A DNA stretch of 64,000 nt from IMG/VR virus record IMGVR_UViG_3300031239_000001, positions 62,001-126,000 of that record, one strand, 5' to 3'. Origin of the DNA: a virus. The notes under the pieces were generated by a model. That model did no database searches and had not been told where the DNA came from. It saw only the letters and a list, made by a program, of their open reading frames with translations. Shown here one piece after another: positions 51,001 through 57,380 of the stretch; position 1 is the stretch's first letter, and each line of letters starts with the position of its first letter. The translations under genes and the position numbers were made by a program.

Positions 51001-52017
51001 TACTCCCTGCCAGGTTTCTTCGTAGCCCGTACCGTCGTCGATGTAAAGGGCTGAAGGCTGGCCGACCTTGTTGACGATTCGTGCCGAGGATACCCGCTTG
51101 TTCTCGGTATCTGAGATAGCCCCCAGAGCTGCGGTCTCGATGGACAGCGCCGTTCCCTTGGACTTCGAGCCACGCACCTTGCGGATACGGTCGCGGTAGT
51201 CATTGTCGGTCTCGGTGTCGTGTCCAGAGGTGAAGGGGAGCGGGTTGTTGACTGTCGCCCCAGTGAAGGGCACGCTGCCCGTGAACTGCACGACCGAGTT
51301 TGCTGGAGCGTTCCCAGAGGCCCCTGCGACGGTCGCCACGACGGCCACAGAAGCCACCTGGACTTCGCCGTCGGGAATGGTGGCAGAGAACAGGGTCGAG
51401 AACTGGATAGCCGCAGTGATAGCTCCCTGAGGGGTCGCCACGATCGTCCCGGCGTCCACAGTCCTGGCGCCACCTTGAGCCAACACCACGGTCTCCCCGA
51501 GGTTGTGGAAAGAGCTGGTGGGCGTGCTAAGGTTGAGGGTGTAGTAGGTCCCTGCGTTGGTGATGGAAGTGTAGTGAAGCGGGCCCTCGATATTCGGGGT
51601 GTTCCGGCCTACGTACACATTGCCCGTGCTCGGCCAGCCAGCCGCGTTCTCGACATTGATAGTGACAGCGCCCACAATGGGCGCGAAGCCGCCTGGGTAG
51701 ATTTTGGAGCTGACCTTGTTGAAGGAAACGTCGGTGATAGTGACCGTGCCGGTAGCCTTTGACAGCAGGTTCCGGGGTACGCCTTCAGACGCTCCAATTC
51801 GGTCCAGGGCATTGCCGGTGGCATTGTCCAGGCCCTGAGCCAGCAGCATCTGGAATACGTCGGCAGAAATGCGCGTGTCGGCCTGGGCGGCCGCTTCAAG
51901 CAGCGACAGGATAGGCGCCCCGACCTTCAGGCGCCTGATACCAATACGCGAGGTGACAGCGTCGATGCTGTCCCCGAGGAGTTGCGGATAGCTTTTGGGA
52001 GTCGGGGTGTTAGCCAC
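45004..52017 (-). CDS. Giant baseplate J-like protein with inserted kelch propeller
   Basis: The 2,337-residue protein has the baseplate J / T4 gp47 order at its N terminus: helical start to residue 75, then VASVAVVATVAGASGNAPAN and FTSGHDTETDNDYRDRIRKV near 260-280, the J hallmark. Its last 150 residues (GSLVRRAHVGLSLRVQSGF to TQTDVGT-like and VTGVIAVAV) resemble the J C terminus. Between them is a huge insertion with kelch-type repeats near 740-1040 (NHSATLMANGRVLIAGGLD, HSHSAVLLP, KVFIAGG, YDPTTKTWTARASMP). J proteins normally have 300-500 residues. GTG 52017 is chosen since AATCTT lies 5 nt upstream; GTG 52020 is possible. Confidence 0.8.
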   Translation of the reverse strand: MANTPTPKSYPQLLGDSIDAVTSRIGIRRLKVGAPILSLLEAAAQADTRISADVFQMLLAQGLDNATGNALDRIGASEGVPRNLLSKATGTVTITDVSFNKVSSKIYPGGFAPIVGAVTINVENAAGWPSTGNVYVGRNTPNIEGPLHYTSITNAGTYYTLNLSTPTSSFHNLGETVVLAQGGARTVDAGTIVATPQGAITAAIQFSTLFSATIPDGEVQVASVAVVATVAGASGNAPANSVVQFTGSVPFTGATVNNPLPFTSGHDTETDNDYRDRIRKVRGSKSKGTALSIETAALGAISDTENKRVSSARIVNKVGQPSALYIDDGTGYEETWQGVGSEVLIDSAVGGEQYIETTNRPITKAFLLTLNVAPFVLVDGCKLSIRVGSVVTTHVFGAADFINITTASGYEVAASINANSALLWSARTLNSGSQVVITARAETNEQLQVVAVNFPDTDANAALAFPATGAFTTNLYKNDLLLSKDGSVAFLNSNRPSTWNALSGTQTLILSVDGTPAITYSIGDNDFVLAGTGFSGVGVNTLAAWVAVLNAKLPGVTTTSQNGVLVLTSNRGLSALSALSITGGTLVGNGVFAVGSSAGSNSDYSVDRSTGQIALAVPLTAGDRLSLGSLWTRGFINVTNPNITSNNVWFGVDSSAAVVPHSVQSSTPLTATIIGVTTDAQRVQLQSGAVGHGDFLNVLPEDIMVLWDSAIPSALRNPYKVVSTSVDGSGFVNKLVFEKREGQIPRFAHQAVAKADGTVVFTGGLTNEEEPSFLYFHIGTGPTQLVESYNPATGVWATLTSLTTPRWYHTSTLLQGGGILTVGGNAPYISTNTSEIDAVVGPTMSVARSNHSATLMANGRVLIAGGLDAAGAPILTSEEYDPIGNAFINVRNMPVAVHSHSAVLLPAGAGTAGADAGKVFIAGGVAGGGPSAQSAIYDPTTKTWTARASMPVNRFGFGMASVATQKVLAVGCGIGTFGVAQVGTYTVYDVSANTWTSSTAVASGWTFTEQTYGLVGDGTMAIAYGGCQTTGSVKALKPKQFVGGSLTWNDLPSAGTALFTSFGVDRQGCVGSYTSFGNRFCVFHGGVSANNMEANVTSASPGIGIAIATSETINLASGQWTHPDSNIATISALTLPQAGISFARSKRDLQQILLPTVSDANSLANAITAGVEGASGVVYKTSSVRIRTNTIGSNGSIVKVAGQSGTSNIPSGILGSSVVANQGSIESANSELGTPQGFAVYQMLGDVTDNYTTAGELKVLLPPALPLPNANSRAWGLQKSRDGLNPKLWQSTWAPGGDLSVKEIGNSDNTKMRVSAASRSTSGALNANGAIMSVSFRDKTNIAYGGAPNSPIVPNSPVLFANPFSISPRDTLTVVVDGDLDTKRFSIPMYRKIIPTGAYSIDSNWADGDNVGVQLATAFPTPIFKDFAVYMKARTLSHPGDSTKTAVWRYYRHGAEGNNVSLRYVYPDAASASVSVVVDDTQSAQSDINGFVPQVYVSIKLGSGAAATPSTIRSTSKMGLARCNQNGLIFDTYAFLGFSIASAARPGLNGMTALTLTVPNNGVIAQGPQGTGINVGDVLWLDVASPSVSTIYSGVFTVAQVDAFNAGTGQQVIYIPSLSLNDGTILGATSNPGTVSFDTAGLTSFTGAINNGDYFRIKNTGDFVPGAPGASYVENTMRIKAHGPQYILASMLANDTSATLTTPTWSRTFNPTGIQFFGASTQSATAVVAAVNALAAINNPMVPVTGVVTGSGGGVINQATWDELASGTIAYSLTDGLNYVKEHLVNFVSPGVYNSELKFKSAITSSLISNSDYANEDVRLVPNTAKNVVDWLNTLGVTGLSSVAEVSASSSGEKVQIVSKTLGSSGSVSVQGGLANDASAAVYGSARAISRSGTIVNAPASCSVTIQKGEAEGLIGGGWTLIQNQNTLPKLVSWNSATTATITPSGTAGSWLWTFSPSIFSLFSDTDEVRMRFEKYSGWSAIRISYKNNATLPFVALFHEGDYLYVCTPTLNRSDLPAVSLGNRGVFKILRLAFTPQEITLWVNNPNTVEETSVAHIKNMASSTPVPGDILSVSTAEYGNGNVGQWKITEVGSNTAGGEQYVNSTILRIDASAKTPQLFTPAAAMGADNTLIRLIEGVPTSLVKQIVSIAPNQTDGSFSDVQLDSVADYFKIGQTGGSVVTALDKLEFPEGVFSGTDGYSYSTGLVGEVNKIVYGDESDRATYPGYAAVGSSIITQGSLVRRAHVGLSLRVQSGFASADLAGRVKSAVATAINQTDVGTSCAISDLVAAASRVTGVIAVAVTSPTYSSTSDQLPVGDGEKLLVLDLDSDIVISYVNS

Positions 52018-52022
52018 CACCG

Positions 52023-52028
52023 AAGATT
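52023..52028 (-). promoter_or_regulatory. Leftward AATCTT start-site box
   Basis: Leftward TAATCTT is followed by CGGTG and the GTG at 52017 (or directly, after 2 nt, GTG 52020). It abuts the base of a 14-bp hairpin. Confidence 0.65.
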
Positions 52029-52029
52029 A

Positions 52030-52086
52030 GAGCCCAGGTCGAGGGCGTCTACGGTTCGGTGACCTGGGCTCCTCGACCTGGGCTTA
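52030..52086 (-). repeat. Competing inverted repeats in the 72-bp gap between two leftward genes
   Basis: AGCCCAGGTCGAGG (52031-52044) pairs perfectly over 14 bp with CCTCGACCTGGGCT at 52071-52084, and its first 10-11 bases can pair instead with GACCTGGGCTC at 52061-52071. Only one pairing can form at a time. It could terminate the 53525-52090 transcript, protect RNA ends, or act as a switch ahead of the giant baseplate gene. There is no U-tract after it. Confidence 0.6.
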
Positions 52087-52089
52087 AGG

Positions 52090-53061
52090 CTAGCCGAATA
52101 CTCCCACAGGGTACCGCTGTTGGAGTTCGTCCATAGCGGCCTGGAATTCGAGACGCTTTGCCGTAATCGTGGCAATGTCGGGGCTATCAGGGGATACCTC
52201 GGCGATTTGGTTAGCCTTTCTCATAAGGTCGAGGGCTTCGTTTTTGAGAGCCTGCCGAATCAACTTGACGGTTTGGGGAGTCAATACGAGCCCTTCAAGG
52301 ACGCCGTTGGTGAACTTGAGACTGTGCGACCAAGACAAGTTCGAGGCATCATATTCTTGCTTCAGAATCGCGAGCCGGTGCTCGGCTTTCACTTTCCCGG
52401 CACGCAGCTCCCTGACGGTATCAAAACCAAGCTCCTCGCACAGCGCGGTGTACAGGCCAATTACCTTGTCCCTGGCCTCCTCGGTGGCCTTGAGCTTCTT
52501 CTCGGTCTCGATCAAGTTCTCAACGACATCCTCCACCGTCGGGTGCTCGGCACACACGCCCTCCCTTACGCGCGCGATTTCCTCGACTGCCAGGCCTACG
52601 TTCTTGAGCGCTATGTCGCGCTCGACTACGTAATCCGAGGCCCGGTCGACCAACATATCGTAGGTGTCTTGCAGGGTCTTGTTGGCTTCCTTGTAAGTTT
52701 CGACTTCCTGGCGCAAGGTCGTGGCCGAGGTTTGGTACGCGAGATGATCCTCGGTCGCCCACTTCTGCAGCTGGGCGTTCTGGCCGCGCAGACGTGCGGT
52801 CTCCCAGCGTAGGCTGTCGATCTCCTGGTACAGCCTATTGACAGTCCCCGGCTGGTGTTCGCTGCAAACCAGCGCCTGGCACCGAGGACAGGCCTGCTCT
52901 TCCAAGCGGGCCTCTAGCTTGTCCTTTTGCTGGCAGACAATTTCCAAGGCCTTGTCCTTGTGCTCGATTGTGGTTTTGAGAGTTCTGATTTCTTCTTCAA
53001 GCTCTTGCACACGGTCTTGAAGCTCTTGTACATAATCCATGGGGTCCCAAGCGAAGCTCAT
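52090..53061 (-). CDS. Long coiled-coil protein with CxxC
   Basis: The 323-residue protein has coiled coils at residues 8-55, 80-130 and 170-210, interrupted by CPRCQALVCSEH near 58-69, a likely zinc site. The C terminus (AKRLEFQAAMDELQQRYPVGVFG) is helical. AAAGGAG lies 8 nt before the ATG, which overlaps the previous stop. Similar in type to the rightward coiled-coil genes at 39177 and 44071. Function unknown. Confidence 0.7.
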   Translation of the reverse strand: MSFAWDPMDYVQELQDRVQELEEEIRTLKTTIEHKDKALEIVCQQKDKLEARLEEQACPRCQALVCSEHQPGTVNRLYQEIDSLRWETARLRGQNAQLQKWATEDHLAYQTSATTLRQEVETYKEANKTLQDTYDMLVDRASDYVVERDIALKNVGLAVEEIARVREGVCAEHPTVEDVVENLIETEKKLKATEEARDKVIGLYTALCEELGFDTVRELRAGKVKAEHRLAILKQEYDASNLSWSHSLKFTNGVLEGLVLTPQTVKLIRQALKNEALDLMRKANQIAEVSPDSPDIATITAKRLEFQAAMDELQQRYPVGVFG

Positions 53062-53525
53062 CGAATTTCTCCTTTACAGTTTTGGCTACACTCAACTTTG
53101 ACAAAGCCCACGTAAGCAGGTGCCTTGCACCTAGGGCAGGTGTGTGGGAACTTCGAGAGGTCCACACGAGGGCCCACCATTTCGATACGGGCTGCCTTGA
53201 AGGGAGCGAATGCGTCCCAAGAGGGCCAGCCGCAATCAACTGCCTTCACGTGCGGCCGGGGTTTGTAATAATACTCGGACACCCAGCTATGAGTCCACAT
53301 GGACGGCACTACAACGGACGGATCGCTCAGCACGCTAAGAAGCTCGCTAAACGGCTTCGCGGGCATGGGCGAAGCCGGGTGTGGCATGACCGGGTAGGGG
53401 TAGGGTATGCGGCTGAGGGCCCGATTTAGCTCTTCTATGCTCGGTTGCAGAAGTTCCTTGACGCGCTCCCATTCTGCTGCCACCAAAGGCTTCTGAATGC
53501 AACTGTTATCAAAATCCTCTTCCAT
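53058..53525 (-). CDS. Protein with C-terminal DLSKFPH zinc ribbon
   Basis: The 155-residue product starts MEEDFDNSCIQKP at ATG 53525, with AAGGAG 6 nt upstream; a longer frame overlaps the upstream gene. A Pro-rich middle (RIPYPYPVMPHPASPMP) leads to the C-terminal module VDLSKFPHTCPRCKAPAYVG, then ECSQNC. The same module ends the rightward gene at 41579 on the other strand. Function unknown. Confidence 0.65.
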   Translation of the reverse strand: MEEDFDNSCIQKPLVAAEWERVKELLQPSIEELNRALSRIPYPYPVMPHPASPMPAKPFSELLSVLSDPSVVVPSMWTHSWVSEYYYKPRPHVKAVDCGWPSWDAFAPFKAARIEMVGPRVDLSKFPHTCPRCKAPAYVGFVKVECSQNCKGEIR

Positions 53526-53533
53526 GATGCTCC

Positions 53534-54034
53534 TTAAATATGCTGCGAGGGGACTTGGGGGACTGTCGTGTGGCCGTGGTCTACAGTGACACAACGCAAG
53601 CCGAGCGTAGCACGTTCCTTACCTTCTGCCAAGGTCAGAGTGTTGAGGTCATAGTCCTTTTGTTCGGGAGAGCAAATCACGGCGATTGATACTGTCGACT
53701 TGTCCTTCTTGCAGGCCAACACCTGGGCGAACAAATCGCTCTCAATCTGGCCTGTGCTGCAGGTCCACCCCAAAGCCGGGCTGACCGCTTTGATAATCCC
53801 GTTTTCGTACTGGTGCTTTTCTTCACCGTGTGCTAGGACAGTCACCTCGAAGGCCGATTCGAACCTCGGGTGTGTGTCGTCGTAGCTCAGGGGCTGAATG
53901 GTTGGCTGTTCCACGGGAAGCGGAACAACGGCTTTTACGGAACGCCCGTAAGGCGCAGCATAAGCCGCCAGGCCGAGGGTCACGCAGAAAGCAACAGCTG
54001 TGGTCAAAAGGAACTGGGCAAAGATTTTGAGCAT
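53534..54034 (-). CDS. Exported or membrane-anchored protein
   Basis: The 166-residue protein has an N-terminal hydrophobic segment (FLLTTAVAFCVTLGLAAYAA), ending in a plausible signal-peptidase site after AYA, and four Cys in the mature part (WTCSTG, LACKKD, VICSPE, LRCVTV). It is probably periplasmic with disulphides, or tethered by the N terminus. It opens a three-gene leftward unit with AGTCTT 5 nt before the ATG. Function unknown. Confidence 0.65.
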   Translation of the reverse strand: MLKIFAQFLLTTAVAFCVTLGLAAYAAPYGRSVKAVVPLPVEQPTIQPLSYDDTHPRFESAFEVTVLAHGEEKHQYENGIIKAVSPALGWTCSTGQIESDLFAQVLACKKDKSTVSIAVICSPEQKDYDLNTLTLAEGKERATLGLRCVTVDHGHTTVPQVPSQHI

Positions 54035-54039
54035 ATTTG

Positions 54040-54045
54040 AAGACT
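54040..54045 (-). promoter_or_regulatory. Leftward AGTCTT start-site box
   Basis: Leftward AGTCTT, then 5 nt (CAAAT), then ATG 54034; one mismatch to the common AATCTT. Confidence 0.5.
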
Positions 54046-54060
54046 ATCACATCTTTCTTC

Positions 54061-54088
54061 TTGACGCCAGACCAATCATAGCTATCAT
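54061..54088 (+). promoter_or_regulatory. Sigma70-like promoter giving a probable leaderless mRNA
   Basis: TTGACG at 54061-54066 and TATCAT at 54083-54088, 16 nt apart; ATG 54096 follows after 7 nt with no ribosome site. Confidence 0.7.
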
Positions 54089-54095
54089 TGGGTTC

Positions 54096-54308
54096 ATGAC
54101 CAAGAAGCAGCTGATTAACTTTTCGAAGGACCTTTACTCGGCCGTCCATGCCGACACGTCCCTGGACAGCGACTCGTTTTGTAGGATGGAGGCCGCAGCG
54201 TTCGAGTTTCGGGCCACTATCAATGAGCTGGTCTCGGGCGTTGTGACGCAAAGCAAGGCCAACGAGAACTTGACGTGCGTCCGAGAACCAGGCCGCCGCC
54301 TTCATTAA
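54096..54308 (+). CDS. Small hypothetical protein
   Basis: The 70-residue product (MTKKQLINFSKDLYSAVHAD...) is helical at the start. The start is fixed by the promoter. It opens a three-gene rightward island. Function unknown. Confidence 0.6.
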   Translation: MTKKQLINFSKDLYSAVHADTSLDSDSFCRMEAAAFEFRATINELVSGVVTQSKANENLTCVREPGRRLH

Positions 54309-54344
54309 CCCAGAATCCCCACCCGCAAACGATTGGAGCAAGCC

Positions 54345-54515
54345 ATGATGAATTACACGCCAACTTTGACCGTCAAGGAGCTGATCGAGCAACTCTCAAA
54401 ACTTGACCAGGACCTTCCTGTTTGGCTTGAGGGCTGTGACTGTTTGGGGAGGGCTGGGTCGGTCACGGTCGAAGACGGAAGTGTTCTCATCAAACTGACT
54501 GTCCTGGTTGATTAG
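54345..54515 (+). CDS. Small hypothetical protein
   Basis: The 56-residue product (MMNYTPTLTVKELIEQLSKL then DLPVWLEGCDC) resembles small phage proteins of the 'TVKELIEQLSKLDQDLPV' type, which are widespread but uncharacterised. GGAG lies 7 nt before the ATG; ATG 54348 is an alternative. Confidence 0.6.
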   Translation: MMNYTPTLTVKELIEQLSKLDQDLPVWLEGCDCLGRAGSVTVEDGSVLIKLTVLVD

Positions 54516-54523
54516 GAACTGAT

Positions 54524-54763
54524 ATGGCCACCAACCGAGAACTAGAAAGAGCAGCCATGTATTACGCAATGGCTGCTCAGCGGGCCCAAGACACCAGTTA
54601 CGCTTACGACAGGGCGGTCGAGGACCATATTGGAGGCGGAAGCTCGAACTTCAAAGCCATGGACGCTTACAAGCAATACCGTAGTGCTCAAACAGAACTC
54701 TCAGACGCCCTCGACCGACTTATAGCAGCTGCCCGTAACTTCCCCCACGTCGCCAACCTCTAG
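54524..54763 (+). CDS. Small helical hypothetical protein
   Basis: The 79-residue product is helical (ELERAAMYYAMAAQRAQDTS). TTAGGAAC serves as the ribosome site. The stop lies 2 nt from the stop of the opposing baseplate gene, within a 12-bp perfect palindrome (AGACTTAAGTCT, 54762-54773). Confidence 0.6.
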   Translation: MATNRELERAAMYYAMAAQRAQDTSYAYDRAVEDHIGGGSSNFKAMDAYKQYRSAQTELSDALDRLIAAARNFPHVANL

Positions 54764-54765
54764 AC

Positions 54766-57360
54766 TTAAGTCTGGATGTTGTAAGACACAGGGACCGGCT
54801 GCTTCACTCCGACCAATGATATCTGGGCTGATATCGACGCCGTAACTCCGGACTTGGTAACCTTTACCCCGTCTACAGAGCTAAACGCTGGCTCTTCCGC
54901 AAACATTCTCTTGACAGCTGCTAGAGCTTCGTTCACATCGAGGTCTGCTGTCGACATACCCACCCTGAATGGAATACCAAAGTTTGGGTGCTGAAGAAGT
55001 GTTCCCCTCGTGACTGAGAGCGCGATGCGGATGTTCTGAATGATATTTGTTAAACCTGCCGACAACCGCGTGTCACCGTCTGGGGTGATAATGAGGTCGT
55101 TTGTGTCTGTCAAGAGTAAGTCTACTCCACCTGCAGCCGTCAGTGGGTCGAACACATCGATAGTAGGGATTGACTTCGTCACGAAGTCTGTGTCGGCCGG
55201 CTGGCGGTCAGAAGGAATGTAAATCAGGCTTTGGCTATTGACAGTGTCAGGTAGAAATGCTGACAGCTTCCCGTTAGAGGCGAGCGTGTAGCTTCCCATT
55301 GTCGGGTCACCGTCTACTCCAATCGTGATATAGCTGTCAGTAACTTTGATAGCGTTGATTCGGCGCTGCGTTCTAAGGGTCGTGTTAGAGCCGATGAAGA
55401 CCTGTTGGCCGATGTAAAGGTTGTTCTTCGTGTCGTCCGTATAAGGGATGACGACTTCGTTGCCTGAGCCGTTGGCCAGGAGGTAGATATCAAACCCTAC
55501 CTCATCGATGTAGGGTTGCCTTAGGCCATTGAGAGTGGCTATCTCCATCCACCTGTTGGCGTCGTTGAGGTATTTCTGGGCCAGGCTTTCGAGGGTAGAG
55601 CCATAGGGGAATGGCACTGCGTATTTGCTGGTGGGTATTTGGAATGCGACACCTGACCTTCTGGCTAGGGTCGACATCAAAACCATGTTGTTGTCGAGGC
55701 TGGTGGGCTCAGAGTCGCCTGTGGCTGCGAAAGCGTCTAGAGCTGCTGCTGCCTCATTGAGAGCGTAAAGAGCTTCCCAGTCTGATTCGGTGGGTGTTGC
55801 TTTTACCTGCTTGATGTTGGTTTGATAGGTAGTTTGATAAGTGCTGTTGCCTGCACCAAGAGCGAAGGCCAGGGCGTCTGCGGCTTGTCTTACGTTGTTT
55901 CGGTTGGCCTCATAGTTGACGCGCTTGAAGTTGCTGACCCTGATTCTTTCAGACTCGATTTGCTGGGTGACTCTAGGCGGGAGCTTTAAAGAGCTGATAT
56001 CGGCCTGGAGCATCAGCTGGACCGATTGAGAGTTCTGGCTGAAAGGCTGAAAGGCCGGATGCGTAGACTGCTGGCGCTTGAGGTCTGGGCCCATACGACT
56101 GGAGACGATATCATTCGTCTCGTTGGCGATAGAGCCGCCAGCCTGGAGCTGGCGCTTGACAGTATCATTAGTCTGGTTAGCTGCGTTCCTACGGCCTGTG
56201 CTGGTGCCCTGGAGCTGGACCCAGGAAGCATACGCTTCTTTCTGGATAGCTGCAGGCATCTCGGCCAGCGAGAGGGCCAGGCCTTGAGCGTCCTTTGCGG
56301 CAAGAGCTATTTCACGCAGAGGTTCGAACACGAGTCTATCGATGTCTCCAATGATAGCTGGAGCGATCCTCGAAGCCGACTGCAGGACCTGCCTTACGGC
56401 CTGAATGGTGTTGAGTACGCGTGCAAGCTTGTTGGGGTCCCTTCGGAGAGCTGTACCGAGGACTGTGTTGAAGGACGAGGTGTCGAGGTTGATACGGCGC
56501 CAGGCTTTCAGGCTGAGGTCGTACGTGGTCTCAAGAGGAGAGATGGCGGACCTGGTGGCCGAGAAGCTTACGGGCGTTACCAGGTAAATCGATTGGTCCT
56601 TCCACATGCAGAAGGCTAGGCGGAGGTCTCTTCCGGCTTTCGTCTTCTTGACGGCGTAATAGCTTTCGAGGAAGCGCTGGAGCTTTTGGAATTGATACCA
56701 ACCCGTGGTCTTAGCCACAATGCTTGGGTCGCCTACGCGGGCGTTGTCGACGTTCGAGTTGTTTGGGTCGAAGTCAGCGTTAGGATGAATGTTAGGGTTA
56801 GTAAGGGCTGTATTAGAAAAGGCTGAGAAAGCTGTAGCTACATCCTGCTTGACGATATTCAATTGCTGGACAGTCCCTCCGGCAATGGTCTCGAAAAGAG
56901 AGAAGCCAAGCTGTTGAGCAGCTGAGCCACGTCCGGGGAGAACGCCCGTTGAACCACGGATTGAGAGCAGCTTAAAGGGAGCCCCGTTGTGCTCCTCGAT
57001 GATGCCACCCTGGGTGGCAGAAACGGTGATAGCGATTTGGTCGCTGACAGACAGAGACTCAGGGGACACAGGCAGGGTGAATTGATAGCCCGGTTCGATC
57101 TGGTGGCTGGTGGTTCCGTCTGCAGCTGCTACTGCTCGCACTATCAATAGCTGGTAGGGCCTGAGCTGGTTCCAACGTGCGCTGTCGATATCATTCTGCA
57201 CCCAAAAGGCTTCAGCTGCTGTCAGAGGGCTTTTGTTCTCTGAGGCAAGCTGGAGGAGCAGGTCGGAGTCTACAACGGCGTCCAGGCCAGACACAGGCCT
57301 TGCCGAGCTAACGGAGGCTGTACCGGCCTGAGAAATCTGGTTGAAGAAGCTATCGCTCAC
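54766..57360 (-). CDS. Baseplate protein with LysM-like and gp25-like domains
   Basis: The 864-residue protein has a long N-terminal region without a recognised fold. Near 580-630 lies a LysM-like segment (YGSTLESLAQKYLNDANRWM, EIATLNGL), and near 770-864 a T4 gp25/P2 W-like domain (DTRLSAGLTNIIQNIRIALS, LLQHPNFGIP). gp25 is a baseplate wedge component joined to the sheath start; LysM-containing proteins usually form a separate hub or spacer protein. Having both in one chain suggests a wedge-hub fusion. It is alone in its unit, with AATCTT 5 nt before GTG 57360. Confidence 0.75.
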   Translation of the reverse strand: MSDSFFNQISQAGTASVSSARPVSGLDAVVDSDLLLQLASENKSPLTAAEAFWVQNDIDSARWNQLRPYQLLIVRAVAAADGTTSHQIEPGYQFTLPVSPESLSVSDQIAITVSATQGGIIEEHNGAPFKLLSIRGSTGVLPGRGSAAQQLGFSLFETIAGGTVQQLNIVKQDVATAFSAFSNTALTNPNIHPNADFDPNNSNVDNARVGDPSIVAKTTGWYQFQKLQRFLESYYAVKKTKAGRDLRLAFCMWKDQSIYLVTPVSFSATRSAISPLETTYDLSLKAWRRINLDTSSFNTVLGTALRRDPNKLARVLNTIQAVRQVLQSASRIAPAIIGDIDRLVFEPLREIALAAKDAQGLALSLAEMPAAIQKEAYASWVQLQGTSTGRRNAANQTNDTVKRQLQAGGSIANETNDIVSSRMGPDLKRQQSTHPAFQPFSQNSQSVQLMLQADISSLKLPPRVTQQIESERIRVSNFKRVNYEANRNNVRQAADALAFALGAGNSTYQTTYQTNIKQVKATPTESDWEALYALNEAAAALDAFAATGDSEPTSLDNNMVLMSTLARRSGVAFQIPTSKYAVPFPYGSTLESLAQKYLNDANRWMEIATLNGLRQPYIDEVGFDIYLLANGSGNEVVIPYTDDTKNNLYIGQQVFIGSNTTLRTQRRINAIKVTDSYITIGVDGDPTMGSYTLASNGKLSAFLPDTVNSQSLIYIPSDRQPADTDFVTKSIPTIDVFDPLTAAGGVDLLLTDTNDLIITPDGDTRLSAGLTNIIQNIRIALSVTRGTLLQHPNFGIPFRVGMSTADLDVNEALAAVKRMFAEEPAFSSVDGVKVTKSGVTASISAQISLVGVKQPVPVSYNIQT

Positions 57361-57365
57361 GATTG

Positions 57366-57371
57366 AAGATT
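57366..57371 (-). promoter_or_regulatory. Leftward AATCTT start-site box
   Basis: Leftward CAATCTT, 5 nt (CAATC), GTG 57360. It lies in the 20-nt gap after the exported-protein gene. Confidence 0.65.
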
Positions 57372-57380
57372 GCTAGCGGG

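Noticed and set aside
54762-54773. Palindrome AGACTTAAGTCT as bidirectional terminator
   Set aside because: It has no loop and no flanking T-tract; a perfect short palindrome is a weak hairpin. It may be chance.
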